NCBI GenBank assembly: GCA_964484765.1
Contig: CAZAGI010000003.1
Span: 124,001-188,000 of the forward strand
Length of the DNA stretch: 64,000 nt
Origin: DSVQ01 sp964484765
Lineage (GTDB): Bacteria > Planctomycetota > Planctomycetia > Planctomycetales > Planctomycetaceae
Direction of reading: 5' to 3'
A program made the translations under genes and the position numbers. Positions 18,440 through 26,896 of this stretch are shown here, one piece after another (position 1 is the stretch's first letter; the number at the start of each line of letters is the position of its first letter). The notes beneath the pieces were generated by a model that worked only from the letters and a program-made list of their open reading frames with translations, was not told the origin of the DNA and made no database searches.

Positions 18440-19108
18440 ATGTGCTCGCGCAGCCTTCGCGCAGCCACCATTGTGGCTGCGTCTCTGATGGCGGGTTGCC
18501 ACCAGCTTCAGAGCGATTTCACGGATTGGCGGTTGTCTAAGCAGATCCGCCGCGACGCCAGTCAGGCGTGGGATGATTGCAACGACGTCTATCGCCATGA
18601 CGTCTACTACCTGAGCGACTTCGGCGACGGATTCGAAGCCGGGTATGCTCAAATCCTCGGCGGCGGGGATGTCTGTCCGCCAACGCTGCCTCCAGAGAAA
18701 TACTGGAAGGCCCGCTTTCAGACCGCAGAAGGTCGGGACAAAATCGACACCTGGTTCGCCGGCCATGAAGCCGGTGTGGCCACCGCCCTTCAAGACGGTG
18801 TCGGCGGGGCAAACAAAATTCCGCTGTCGCCGTTCCGTCGAGCCCAATTGGCGGGCTACCGCAGTTGCCCAAGTTGTTACCCGTCGGCTGATACCGGCCC
18901 GGCCTACAACTACGATTTCCAAGCCGTGCCGCCCACTCCCGAGCAGGAAATGGCTCCTGGCGAACCGGTGACCGAAGCGGACGAAATGCCCGCTGAAGAA
19001 GAGTATTCGGACGCCGAGTTCGTTGAGCCGGCGGAAGTTGAAATCGAAAACGAACCCGTGGCCCCGGTGAATTATCGCTTCGCCGACGACACCACGGTGC
19101 AGGAATAG
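18440..19108 (+). CDS. Lipoprotein of unknown function, linked to polysaccharide export
   Basis: A 222-residue protein with a lipoprotein signal: basic start, hydrophobic ATIVAASL and lipobox LMAGC, so mature protein begins at Cys ~20. The mid-part has a distinctive FGDGFEAGYAQILGGGDVCPP and TLPPEKYWKARFQ, then WFAGHEAGV, a pattern I associate with planctomycete lipoproteins of unknown function. The C-terminal third is acidic and low complexity (Glu/Pro/Ala). It is 34 bases upstream of a Wza-like export protein and most likely forms an operon with it, so it probably acts at the cell envelope in exopolysaccharide export. Confidence 0.82.
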   Translation: MCSRSLRAATIVAASLMAGCHQLQSDFTDWRLSKQIRRDASQAWDDCNDVYRHDVYYLSDFGDGFEAGYAQILGGGDVCPPTLPPEKYWKARFQTAEGRDKIDTWFAGHEAGVATALQDGVGGANKIPLSPFRRAQLAGYRSCPSCYPSADTGPAYNYDFQAVPPTPEQEMAPGEPVTEADEMPAEEEYSDAEFVEPAEVEIENEPVAPVNYRFADDTTVQE

Positions 19109-19142
19109 TCACTTCTACCGGACTTTGATTGGGTGCCGTTCC

Positions 19143-20471
19143 ATGAACATGCCACGCATTTCTCTCTGGCACGCCTTGGTCGCCCTGTTCGCGACGTTCG
19201 GAGCGAGTGGCTGTGCCAGCCTGCACTACGGCTGCGATCTGCCTGCCGTTCCGGCGCACCGCGTTCCCCTCGAAGTGTTGGGGCGACCTCGGGCCGACAT
19301 GCAGCAGATCTCGATTACACGCCTGCGGCAAAACCCGCCGGATGTGTATCAGCTCGGGCCGAACGACATCCTCGGGATTCACATCCCGTTCGTCCTCGGC
19401 AAGGAAGATGAACCGCCCGTGGTTCACTTCCCGAAAGAAGGGGACCAGCCGCCCGCGCTGGGCTACCCGATTCCGGTCCGCGAGGACGGCACACTCGCCG
19501 TGCCCCTCATTGCCCCGGTCTCGGTTGCGGGTCTCACGCTGTCGCAGGCCCAGGACAAGGTCCGCGAAGAATACGTGAAAGCGAACATCCTGAAGGAAGG
19601 CCAGGACAAGATCATCGTCACCCTGATCCGGCGACGCATGTTCCGAGTCTCAGTCATCCGCGAAGAATCGGGCAACGCTGTTGGTGGCGGCGGTGCTGCG
19701 GGATCGCTCGCCATCGGTTCCACCAAACGTGGCACCGGCGTGACAGTCGACCTGCCCGCTTATGAGAACGACGTGCTGCACGCCCTGAACCTTACGGGCG
19801 GGCTGCCGGGACTCGATGCCAAGAACGAAATCTACATTCTGCGAAGCACTGGTGAAGACGCGGCCCGCCGCGATGAAATCATCGCTTCCTTGAAGGCCGC
19901 CAAGCATCCGTGCGATTGCCCGTGCCCGGAACCCCCGGACGCGACCATCATCCGCATCCCGCTGCGGTTCTATCCGGAAGACCTGCCGCAGTTCAAAGAG
20001 GAAGACATCATCCTCGAAACGGGCGACATCATCTTTGTGCCGACCCGCGAACGAGAAATCTTCTACACCGGCGGGGCTTTGGGTGGTGGTGCTCATCCGC
20101 TGCCACGCGACTACGACCTCGACGTTCTGGGAGCGATTGCTCTCGCGGGTGGCCCGCTGGGTTCGTCAGGTTCGGGAGTCCGCGGATTCGGTGCGGCCGG
20201 TGGCGGCGGCGCTGCCATGGGGGTGAGCGGCGGACGATCGGGTGGTTTGTTCCCGCCGTCACGCTTGATCATCCTCCGCAAACTCCCCTGCGGTGGTCAG
20301 ATTCCGATTGCGGTGAACCTGAATCGCGCCTTGGTTGATCCTGGCCATCGCATCCTGGTTCAGCCGGAAGATACCCTGGTGTTACGGTACACGTTCGAGG
20401 AAGAAATCCTCACCCTGGCCTCGAACCTGTTCTCGATCAACTACATCTTCGGCTCAGGTCTGAACAACTAA
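19143..20471 (+). CDS. Polysaccharide biosynthesis/export lipoprotein (Wza-like, SLBB)
   Basis: A 442-residue outer-envelope protein. The ATG at 19143 gives a lipoprotein signal (ALVALFATFGASGC). A Poly_export domain follows (YQLGPNDILGIHIP, PIPVREDGTLAVPLIAPVSVAGLTLSQAQ), then two SLBB-type segments (ENDVLHALNLTGGLPG with NEIYILR; DYDLDVLGAIALAGGPLG with SRLIILRK). A glycine-rich insert (VRGFGAAGGGGAAMG) lies between the last two strands. Known homologues form the export channel for capsular or exopolysaccharide. No Wzc-type kinase or glycosyltransferase is adjacent; the preceding lipoprotein is its only likely partner. A strong terminator follows. Confidence 0.92.
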   Translation: MNMPRISLWHALVALFATFGASGCASLHYGCDLPAVPAHRVPLEVLGRPRADMQQISITRLRQNPPDVYQLGPNDILGIHIPFVLGKEDEPPVVHFPKEGDQPPALGYPIPVREDGTLAVPLIAPVSVAGLTLSQAQDKVREEYVKANILKEGQDKIIVTLIRRRMFRVSVIREESGNAVGGGGAAGSLAIGSTKRGTGVTVDLPAYENDVLHALNLTGGLPGLDAKNEIYILRSTGEDAARRDEIIASLKAAKHPCDCPCPEPPDATIIRIPLRFYPEDLPQFKEEDIILETGDIIFVPTREREIFYTGGALGGGAHPLPRDYDLDVLGAIALAGGPLGSSGSGVRGFGAAGGGGAAMGVSGGRSGGLFPPSRLIILRKLPCGGQIPIAVNLNRALVDPGHRILVQPEDTLVLRYTFEEEILTLASNLFSINYIFGSGLNN

Positions 20472-20501
20472 CCTGAACCGGATCGACCGAGAATTTACCA
20501 C

Positions 20502-20541
20502 ACGTCTGTCGAAAGTCACCTGGCTTTCGACAGACGTTTTT
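20502..20541 (+). terminator. Rho-independent terminator after the export gene
   Basis: A perfect 14-bp stem (ACGTCTGTCGAAAG / CTTTCGACAGACGT) with an 8-base loop, directly followed by TTTT, 30 bases after the stop codon. Confidence 0.9.
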
Positions 20542-20631
20542 CGTTGGTACCCTTGGCTGTGCGGTAACCCATGCGGCGATACACTGCGAGAGTTTTCCGA
20601 GCCCATCATCTGACCCTTGAGTGATCGATTC

Positions 20632-21540
20632 GTGTCGCAGACCATCGGCGTGCTCGCTGTCTACAAACCGCCCGGCATGACCTCGCGCGATGCGGTGAAT
20701 GTTGTGCAGCGACTGGTCAGACCAATCAAGGTTGGACATGCCGGAACGCTGGACCCGCTCGCGACCGGGGTACTGGTGATCTGCCTTGGTGGGGCTACAC
20801 GCCTCGTGCCCTGGATTCAGGCAGGGCAAAAGCATTATCGCGCCGGATTTCGTCTGGGGGTCACCAGCGATACCGATGACATCACTGGTGTGGTCACCGT
20901 GAGTGGCGACCCATCCGGCATCACGCGCGACGCGGTGCTTTCGGCTCTGAACGGTCTTAAGGGTCGTTATGACCAGGTCCCGCCGCAATACTCCGCGGTC
21001 CACGTTCAAGGTCAACGGGCGTATGACCTGGCACGACAAGGCGTCGCCATGGAACTGGCTGCGAAAACGGTCGAGGTCGATGCCATCACCATCACCGACT
21101 GGAACCCGCCGGACTTCACCGTCGACATTCTCTGCGGCAGCGGCACCTATGTCCGCTCGATTGCTCGCGACCTCGGGGCGGCGCTCGGATGCGGCGCGCT
21201 GATGACGGCGCTGGAACGCCTTGCCGTCGGACCGTTTCGCGTCACGGAGTGCTTAGCGCTGGACGATCTGCATCGCGATTCATTGAGTTCCCAACTGAGG
21301 TTGCCCCGCGACGCTGTGGCGCATCTGACAGCAGTGTCATTCACTCCGTTCGAAGTGCAGAAACTGCGACAAGGGCAGCGTGTTCCTTGTCCAGCCGATC
21401 GGTCGCTCATTTCCGCAGCCGATTATGCCGCGATCGATGAACACGGCGCACTCATCGGAATCGTGACGCCGACGGACGAGTCGCCGCCGCGCTGGACATC
21501 GCGGGTCATCCTGCCCTTCGACTCACGGCCCGAAGGCTGA
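20632..21540 (+). CDS. truB: tRNA pseudouridine-55 synthase
   Basis: Isomerises U55 in the T-loop of tRNAs. The N terminus has the TruB signature GVLAVYKPPGMTSRDAVN, then KVGHAGTLDPLATGVLVICLG, which holds the catalytic aspartate (AGTLDP), and later YDQVPPQYSAVHVQGQRAYDLAR and CGSGTYVRSIARDLG. The first motif has Tyr where most homologues have Asp (DKP). A C-terminal PUA-like segment is present but degenerate. Starts: GTG 20632 chosen; an in-frame TTG at 20617 would add five residues. Length (302 aa) is normal. In many genomes truB sits with rbfA/infB; here it is isolated behind a terminator. Confidence 0.94.
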   Translation: MSQTIGVLAVYKPPGMTSRDAVNVVQRLVRPIKVGHAGTLDPLATGVLVICLGGATRLVPWIQAGQKHYRAGFRLGVTSDTDDITGVVTVSGDPSGITRDAVLSALNGLKGRYDQVPPQYSAVHVQGQRAYDLARQGVAMELAAKTVEVDAITITDWNPPDFTVDILCGSGTYVRSIARDLGAALGCGALMTALERLAVGPFRVTECLALDDLHRDSLSSQLRLPRDAVAHLTAVSFTPFEVQKLRQGQRVPCPADRSLISAADYAAIDEHGALIGIVTPTDESPPRWTSRVILPFDSRPEG

Positions 21541-21554
21541 GCGCCCGTCGTGTT

Positions 21555-22397
21555 TCAGTGAAAAGCGCGTTTCTTGATGACGCCGCCGCGGATATCGAGC
21601 ACGGGTTGGATCACGACAAACGCTCCCGAATCATGCGTTTGGATGATGCTTTCCAACCGCGTCAGTTCCAGACGGGTCACCACGCAGTAGAGCACTTGTT
21701 GTTCGGCGGCGGTAAATCCGCCGCGGGCTTTGAACGCCGTCACGCCGCGGCCGAGTTCACTCAGAATCGACTGGCGTATCGCTTCGTGCTGCGCGGAGAC
21801 GATCATCACACCGTTGTACGCTTCAATGCCATGCAGCAGGAAGTCGATGGTTTTTGAAGCGGCGATGTACGTCAGCACCGAATACAACGCAGGTTCGACA
21901 CCCAGGAACACGGCGGCGATCGTGAAAATCACGACATTCACGCCCAGCAGCACTTCACCGACGGTCGCCGAAAGTTTTTTGCTGAGGAGCACCGCGAGGA
22001 CATCGGTTCCGTCGAGCACACCTCCACCACGGATGGCCAGACCGACACCAGCGCCAACGAAGAACCCGCCGAACACGGCCCCGAGCAGCTTGTCCTCGGT
22101 CACTTCTGGAAACGGCACCACGGCTAACACGAACGCCAGACCGAAGATCGCCAGGCAACTCTTGACTGCGAATTCCCGGCTGATGTGTCGATAACCCAGG
22201 ACCACGAACGGGGCATTCACGAACACGAGCACGACCGCTAACGGCACACCCGTGAGTTGGGCGAGCAACATCGAAATCCCGGTGACACCGCCGTCGATAA
22301 AATGGTTCGGTAAGAGAAAACTGGCGACTCCCAATGCGGCAATTGCAATCCCTGCGGTCAACGACAGTGCATTCCATCCATACCGCGACAACGCCAT
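21555..22397 (-). CDS. YitT/DUF161-DUF2179 family membrane protein
   Basis: A 280-residue integral membrane protein with about five to six hydrophobic helices in the first 190 residues (GIAIAALGVASFLLP, GVPLAVVLVFVNAPFVVLGY, IFGLAFVLAVVPFP, VFGGFFVGAGVGLAIRGGGVLDGTD), including the family GG-GTD motif, and a soluble C-terminal DUF2179 domain of ~85 residues (GVMIVSAQHEAIRQSI, RGVTAFKARGGFT, VLYCVVTRLELTRLESII). The ATG at 22397 follows AAGAGAGG. The family is widespread; transport of small molecules is suspected but unproven. It converges with truB (14 bases between stops). Confidence 0.9.
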   Translation of the reverse strand: MALSRYGWNALSLTAGIAIAALGVASFLLPNHFIDGGVTGISMLLAQLTGVPLAVVLVFVNAPFVVLGYRHISREFAVKSCLAIFGLAFVLAVVPFPEVTEDKLLGAVFGGFFVGAGVGLAIRGGGVLDGTDVLAVLLSKKLSATVGEVLLGVNVVIFTIAAVFLGVEPALYSVLTYIAASKTIDFLLHGIEAYNGVMIVSAQHEAIRQSILSELGRGVTAFKARGGFTAAEQQVLYCVVTRLELTRLESIIQTHDSGAFVVIQPVLDIRGGVIKKRAFH

Positions 22398-22488
22398 CCG
22401 AACCTCTCTTCGCGCTCGAAACTCCCTCTGCGACACGCGCGAATTATGGCAACATCGTGGCCGCAGACAACCCCGAAAATCACGTGGT

Positions 22489-23796
22489 TCACTTGGTTGG
22501 CTTGAATGACTCGAAGACGTCCGCAAGCACCTTGTCGGCGAGGCGATTGAGTTCTTCGAGGATCAGCGGTTCGGCTTCCGGCAACAACGGCGACATGTTC
22601 GGTTCATAGCCACCGTATTGATGCGACTCGGCGGTACAGATGTAGCCCAGACTGCCATTCGCGTAACCGACGACGAGAGGAATCGCACGGTCGGAAATCG
22701 CCTGCTCGATCTGGAAGCCATACTCCACCATGGGCTCACCGGGAATCGTCAGCAAGAGGAAATCCCCCACGCGCAGCGCCTGCATCTCACACGCCAGCTT
22801 TTCCTTTTTTCCGGGGAGTTCGATGACGCTGCGGGCCACTTTCAGCGGATAGATGGATTTCCGCCGGGCCAGCTCTTCCCGAACCACGGCCCGATCGGCA
22901 GCACGCACGACCGCGCATCCCAGATTCCGCCCCGTCCATTTGATGTCGGCATCGTCTCCGCAACGATAGGGCACGCCGGGCAAATTGGGACGAATGTCCC
23001 CCGCGCATCCCTGCAGGAATAGCGTCTTCGTCGCCGGGCCGTACACCGTTTCCACAAACGTCTGCGCTTCGCCGGGAAAATCAGCACTGATTTTGGGAAA
23101 ACCGTTGGGATACGGCGGCGTGAGTTTGTCACCCCAGGTAAATACGCACGGGTGACAGACCGCATGCATCAGGACACTCATCGGTTCCAAAGTGCGGCCG
23201 TCATCGAAGCGCAAGACCTTCACCCGGTGATCGCAGGGCCCGTCGGGATTGAGTCGCACCACGGCGCGACCATTAACCACTTTGCGACGGTTGATATTGA
23301 AGTCGATGCGGTCTTCCCCGTAACCGACGGTGATGGGGCGCAGTTCTTTTGCCGCCGCCGCTGCCGCGGTGGTGAGCTTCGCGATCGTCTCCCGGCTCCA
23401 ATCGGATTCGCGCGACCATCCCGGCCCGGAGTGATTGTGGGAGGTCGCGACGAGAATGTTGTCGACTGGCGTTTGCGTCGGCTTGGCGATCGCCGCGCGA
23501 ATATCGTCCACCATTTCGGTCGGTGCGTTGATGAGATCGAGCGTGACAACCGCCGCCCGCGTCTGTTCGTTTGCCAAGAGCAAAATCGCCGCACGGATTG
23601 GATCGCGGACGCCGCTTGTCGGTCTCACATGCCCCACGACGGGGGTGTCGCCTGGTGGTGTGATATCCACCTTGGTCACCGCAGCGCGCAAGTTCGACTC
23701 GACGCGAAAGACCGGTTCCTCCGCTGCTGCCGCCGCACTGACGGTCGCAATCACCAGACTCAACCACACTTTTCTACTGCACAGCGACACTGGCAT
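22489..23796 (-). CDS. Secreted neutral/alkaline ceramidase-like hydrolase
   Basis: A 435-residue exported protein. The ATG at 23796 has GAGGAAA upstream and a signal peptide (VWLSLVIATVSAAAAAEE). It matches the N-terminal catalytic domain of the neutral/alkaline non-lysosomal ceramidase family: KVDITPPGDTPVVGH, LDLINAPTEMVDDIR, VATSHNHSGPGW (zinc-ligand histidines), HAVCHPCVF and the C-terminal IPGEPMVEYG and YANGSLGYICT. True ceramidases are larger, with an additional C-terminal domain that is missing here, so the substrate may not be ceramide. It precedes the YitT gene on the same strand by 91 bases and follows the dipeptidase gene with 47 bases between. Confidence 0.88.
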   Translation of the reverse strand: MPVSLCSRKVWLSLVIATVSAAAAAEEPVFRVESNLRAAVTKVDITPPGDTPVVGHVRPTSGVRDPIRAAILLLANEQTRAAVVTLDLINAPTEMVDDIRAAIAKPTQTPVDNILVATSHNHSGPGWSRESDWSRETIAKLTTAAAAAAKELRPITVGYGEDRIDFNINRRKVVNGRAVVRLNPDGPCDHRVKVLRFDDGRTLEPMSVLMHAVCHPCVFTWGDKLTPPYPNGFPKISADFPGEAQTFVETVYGPATKTLFLQGCAGDIRPNLPGVPYRCGDDADIKWTGRNLGCAVVRAADRAVVREELARRKSIYPLKVARSVIELPGKKEKLACEMQALRVGDFLLLTIPGEPMVEYGFQIEQAISDRAIPLVVGYANGSLGYICTAESHQYGGYEPNMSPLLPEAEPLILEELNRLADKVLADVFESFKPTK

Positions 23797-23843
23797 GAGC
23801 AATTTTCCTCTGCACGGGATGCGGCGCGACCATGTCAACTCGG

Positions 23844-24968
23844 TCACTGCGGCGGATTTTTTGCCACCGTCTCGGCTGCGCGCAGAACCCGCAGGATGTT
23901 GCCGCCGAGAAGCTTGTGGAGCTGCTCGCGAGTGTAACCACGGTTCACGAGTTCCTGCGTGAGCGCGGGATAGGTGGACACATCTTCCAGACCGACGGGG
24001 GCGCGATTGATCCCGTCGAAGTCACCGCCGAGGCCGACGTGATCGATCCCCGCGATTTTGATGGCGTGCTCGATGTGATCCGCGACATTCTGCAGCGTGC
24101 CGCGGGCTTCTTTATCACGTTTCAACTCCTCGGTGGGAACGATGAACCCCGAGTAAAAGTTGATCATCACCACGCCGCCGTTTGGGGGAAGTTCCCGCAG
24201 AATGTCATCCGGAACGTTGCGCGGATGGTTGGTTAAAGCGCGGGTTGACGAATGCGAAAAAATGACGGGCGCTTTCGTGACTCGCATCGCGTCGCGCATC
24301 GTGTCGGGCGAAACGTGGGAAATGTCGACCAGCAACCCCAGACGATTCATTTCGCGGACGACTTCCTCGCCAAACTCGGTCAACCCGCCGTGCACCGGTT
24401 TGTCGTTCGCGGCGTCGGCCCAGGCGAGATTCTTATTGTGGGTCAGCGTCATGTAGCGCACGCCGAGGTCGTGAAATTTTTTCAGGATCGGCAGCGACCC
24501 CTGCATGGAGTGTCCCCCTTCGACGCCGAGCATGGATGCGATCTTGCCGCGCTTCACGATTTGCACGACATCTTCGGCAGTCTTGGCTTGCTCAAACGTT
24601 TCGGGATACCGTCGGAACATCGCATGGGCGATCTCGATCTGCTCCAGCGTTTTGACGAGCGCATCGCCGGTGACATCCGTCTCCGCAGGGACATACACCG
24701 ACCAGAACTGCGCCTTGATTCCGCCCTGCTTCAGTTTCGGAATATCGGTATGCAGCTGCGGCTGTCGCTGGGTGATATCGAGCCGGTCAAACGATCCGCC
24801 GACGAGTTCGCGCATTCGCCAGGGCAGATCATTGTGGCCGTCGAAGAGCATCCCACTGTGATGAATCTCCAATGCCGCGGGAGAAATGGGCGCTGGTTGT
24901 GCGTGGGCGGCATCCAGCGCGGTCAAACTGACCAATACGTAAGACCAATGGCAGACAGACAGCTTCAT
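23844..24968 (-). CDS. Membrane dipeptidase (peptidase M19), exported
   Basis: A 374-residue zinc dipeptidase of the renal dipeptidase family. A signal peptide (YVLVSLTALDAAHAQ) follows the ATG at 24968. Metal ligands and active-site motifs are visible: DGHNDLPWRMR (His-x-Asp), MLGVEGGHS (bridging Glu), LVDISHVSPDTMRDA, VIFSHSSTRAL and GLGGDFDG. These enzymes cleave dipeptides, including some with D-residues at the C terminus, on the outer side of the membrane. Same strand and only 47 bases upstream of the ceramidase-like gene, so probably co-transcribed. Confidence 0.94.
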   Translation of the reverse strand: MKLSVCHWSYVLVSLTALDAAHAQPAPISPAALEIHHSGMLFDGHNDLPWRMRELVGGSFDRLDITQRQPQLHTDIPKLKQGGIKAQFWSVYVPAETDVTGDALVKTLEQIEIAHAMFRRYPETFEQAKTAEDVVQIVKRGKIASMLGVEGGHSMQGSLPILKKFHDLGVRYMTLTHNKNLAWADAANDKPVHGGLTEFGEEVVREMNRLGLLVDISHVSPDTMRDAMRVTKAPVIFSHSSTRALTNHPRNVPDDILRELPPNGGVVMINFYSGFIVPTEELKRDKEARGTLQNVADHIEHAIKIAGIDHVGLGGDFDGINRAPVGLEDVSTYPALTQELVNRGYTREQLHKLLGGNILRVLRAAETVAKNPPQ

Positions 24969-25157
24969 CACGCGGGTACTCACTGAACATGAGGCAGGAC
25001 CACGGACGCGATGCCGGAGTCGATGTATCAACGCCGTTCGCTGTCATTGGTTGTTCTCGGTTGAGCAGCACATTAGACTCTAATGGCTCGCTCAGGATTT
25101 CAGCAACCCGCACGGACGCTTTCCTGACTCAGGCCGCTGGCGTCTCCGTTGAATCGC

Positions 25158-26711
25158 ATGTACATCCACGACGGGCTCTGTCCCGGTTTGCGGGCGGCCC
25201 CGAGGGCCGACCATCGCGCTGTTTGGTGCCTGTGGCTGATCATCCTGTGTGTGCCATCAATCTCGGCACAAGAAACGGTTGCCGATCCACGCGGCTGGGC
25301 GACCGCCATGGAAACCGTGCATGCCCGATTCAAAGGAGAACGCGGGAGTTTTGCACAGTTCGGCGACTCGATCACGGTTTCCGACCAGTTCTGGTCATGG
25401 ATGCGAGACCGCCCCGCGAAGATGGATGCCGAAACCGCTTTGGCCTACAGCCTGGTCAACAACTATCAGAATCCCGTGTGCTGGGACAAATGGAAGGGTC
25501 CGGATTTCGGCAACGAAAGCGCGACCACGCTCGATTGGGCGCTGCAGAACATCGACGGCTGGCTGCAACGGCTCAACCCCGAAACCATCGTGATTATGTT
25601 CGGCACGAACGATCTCGGCCGAAGCTCCGCCGCGGATTACGAGCAGAAGTACCGGCAAGTGATTCAACGCTGTCTGGACAACGGCAGCGTTGTGATCGTC
25701 ACGACCATTCCGCCAAAGAGTGGCGCGGAGACAGCCGCAGCCGAATTCGCCGAGGTCGTCCGGCGCCTGGCAAACGAGTTCCAGCTGCCGCTGATCGACT
25801 ATCACGCCGAAATCCTGTCGCGTCGGCCCCGCGACTGGAATGGATCGGCTCCGGAGTTCAGCCAGACTCCCGGCGATGACTATCAGGTTCCGACGTTGAT
25901 TTCGCGCGACGGCGTTCATCCCTCGGCCCCGGAGAACACACGCGATTTCTCGCCGGGTTCGTTGAGCACGAATGGATACGCTCTGCGCAGCTATCTCACC
26001 TTGCAGGCCTATGCCAATGTCATTCGCGCGGTTTACCGTCCCGTCCCGTTCTGGGTGAGTTTGTTACCGTATCTCTTCATTGGCGTCCTGCTGATCGTCG
26101 CGATCATCGCCATGCGGTCGTCGACGCAGAAGAACGCGGGACGCACGCCGGACGGGCCTCCAGCGGCGACAACCGCGCCGATGGTCGCGGCTGAATCAAC
26201 CGCGCCGACGGCTGTCCAAACGGCCGCCCGCAGCGAAGCGACATCGGCCACCGAGACGATCACGCCCACGGAAGCTCCCCCGGCCACGACGAATCGCGCC
26301 GCGGTGCAAGTGTTGTTGTTGCCGCAATCATCGGCAGCCGCGCGGTCGGTGTCCCGGTACGGCTTGATGATTCGCAGCTTTCCGTTTCGAATCGGCCGTT
26401 ACTCCGAGCGTGCCGCCGAGGAGCATCTTGAGCGACCGGAGCTGGTCCTCGAAGATCGCCAACCCTACGTTCTTTCGCGGAAACACCTCATCATCGAGTT
26501 GACGGAGGCTGGGGAAGTCTGTTTGCGCGACCAGGGAAGCCGCTTAGGCTTCGTCGTCGACGGCCACCAGTTGGGCACGAATTCCGAGCATCAGCAGGTT
26601 GTTCTCAAGCCGGGTGGGTACACGCTGGTGCTGGGAAGCGAGCGGTTTCAATTTGATTTGATCATCGAATCAAGGGAAAACGAGCCGTCGCCCGCGGCAG
26701 CCACCACTTGA
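25158..26711 (+). CDS. SGNH hydrolase - transmembrane helix - FHA domain fusion
   Basis: A 517-residue protein with an unusual layout. Signal or anchor (VWCLWLIILCVPSISAQ) near residue 25; then an SGNH/GDSL hydrolase domain, residues ~45-285, with block I FAQFGDSITVS, block III IVIMFGTNDLGRSS and block V RDGVHPS; then a membrane helix (VSLLPYLFIGVLLIVAIIAM, ~296-318); a Thr/Ala-rich linker of ~70 residues; and an FHA domain from ~400 (FRIGRYSE, YVLSRKHLIIEL, GSRLGFVVDG). The topology predicts an extracytoplasmic esterase or acetylhydrolase tied to a cytoplasmic phosphothreonine reader. The ATG at 25158 was preferred to TTG 25149. Stands alone; a repeat pair separates it from the convergent ggt gene. 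Confidence 0.88.
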   Translation: MYIHDGLCPGLRAAPRADHRAVWCLWLIILCVPSISAQETVADPRGWATAMETVHARFKGERGSFAQFGDSITVSDQFWSWMRDRPAKMDAETALAYSLVNNYQNPVCWDKWKGPDFGNESATTLDWALQNIDGWLQRLNPETIVIMFGTNDLGRSSAADYEQKYRQVIQRCLDNGSVVIVTTIPPKSGAETAAAEFAEVVRRLANEFQLPLIDYHAEILSRRPRDWNGSAPEFSQTPGDDYQVPTLISRDGVHPSAPENTRDFSPGSLSTNGYALRSYLTLQAYANVIRAVYRPVPFWVSLLPYLFIGVLLIVAIIAMRSSTQKNAGRTPDGPPAATTAPMVAAESTAPTAVQTAARSEATSATETITPTEAPPATTNRAAVQVLLLPQSSAAARSVSRYGLMIRSFPFRIGRYSERAAEEHLERPELVLEDRQPYVLSRKHLIIELTEAGEVCLRDQGSRLGFVVDGHQLGTNSEHQQVVLKPGGYTLVLGSERFQFDLIIESRENEPSPAAATT

Positions 26712-26773
26712 TTGCGCCCCGCTGTTCTCGGCTGCTCATTCTGAGAACCTGTCTTCAAAACCGCAGATGAAAA

Positions 26774-26846
26774 GTCGGGGCAGGGGCCCCGACCTATGGG
26801 TCATCGATTTTCCGAGGAAATTTTAGGTCGGGGCCCCTGCCCCGGC
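26774..26846. repeat. Inverted repeat pair, family B (GTCGGGGC)
   Basis: Arms of 23 bases at 26774-26796 and 26824-26846 are complementary except for one position. Each arm contains its own GGGGCCCC palindrome. A second, longer copy is at 60043-60154. It lies between convergent genes. Confidence 0.85.
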
Positions 26847-26896
26847 TCCTCTTTGGTGATTTGAAGCGCTCTGAGATTGAACCGTTCGAACAGCGT

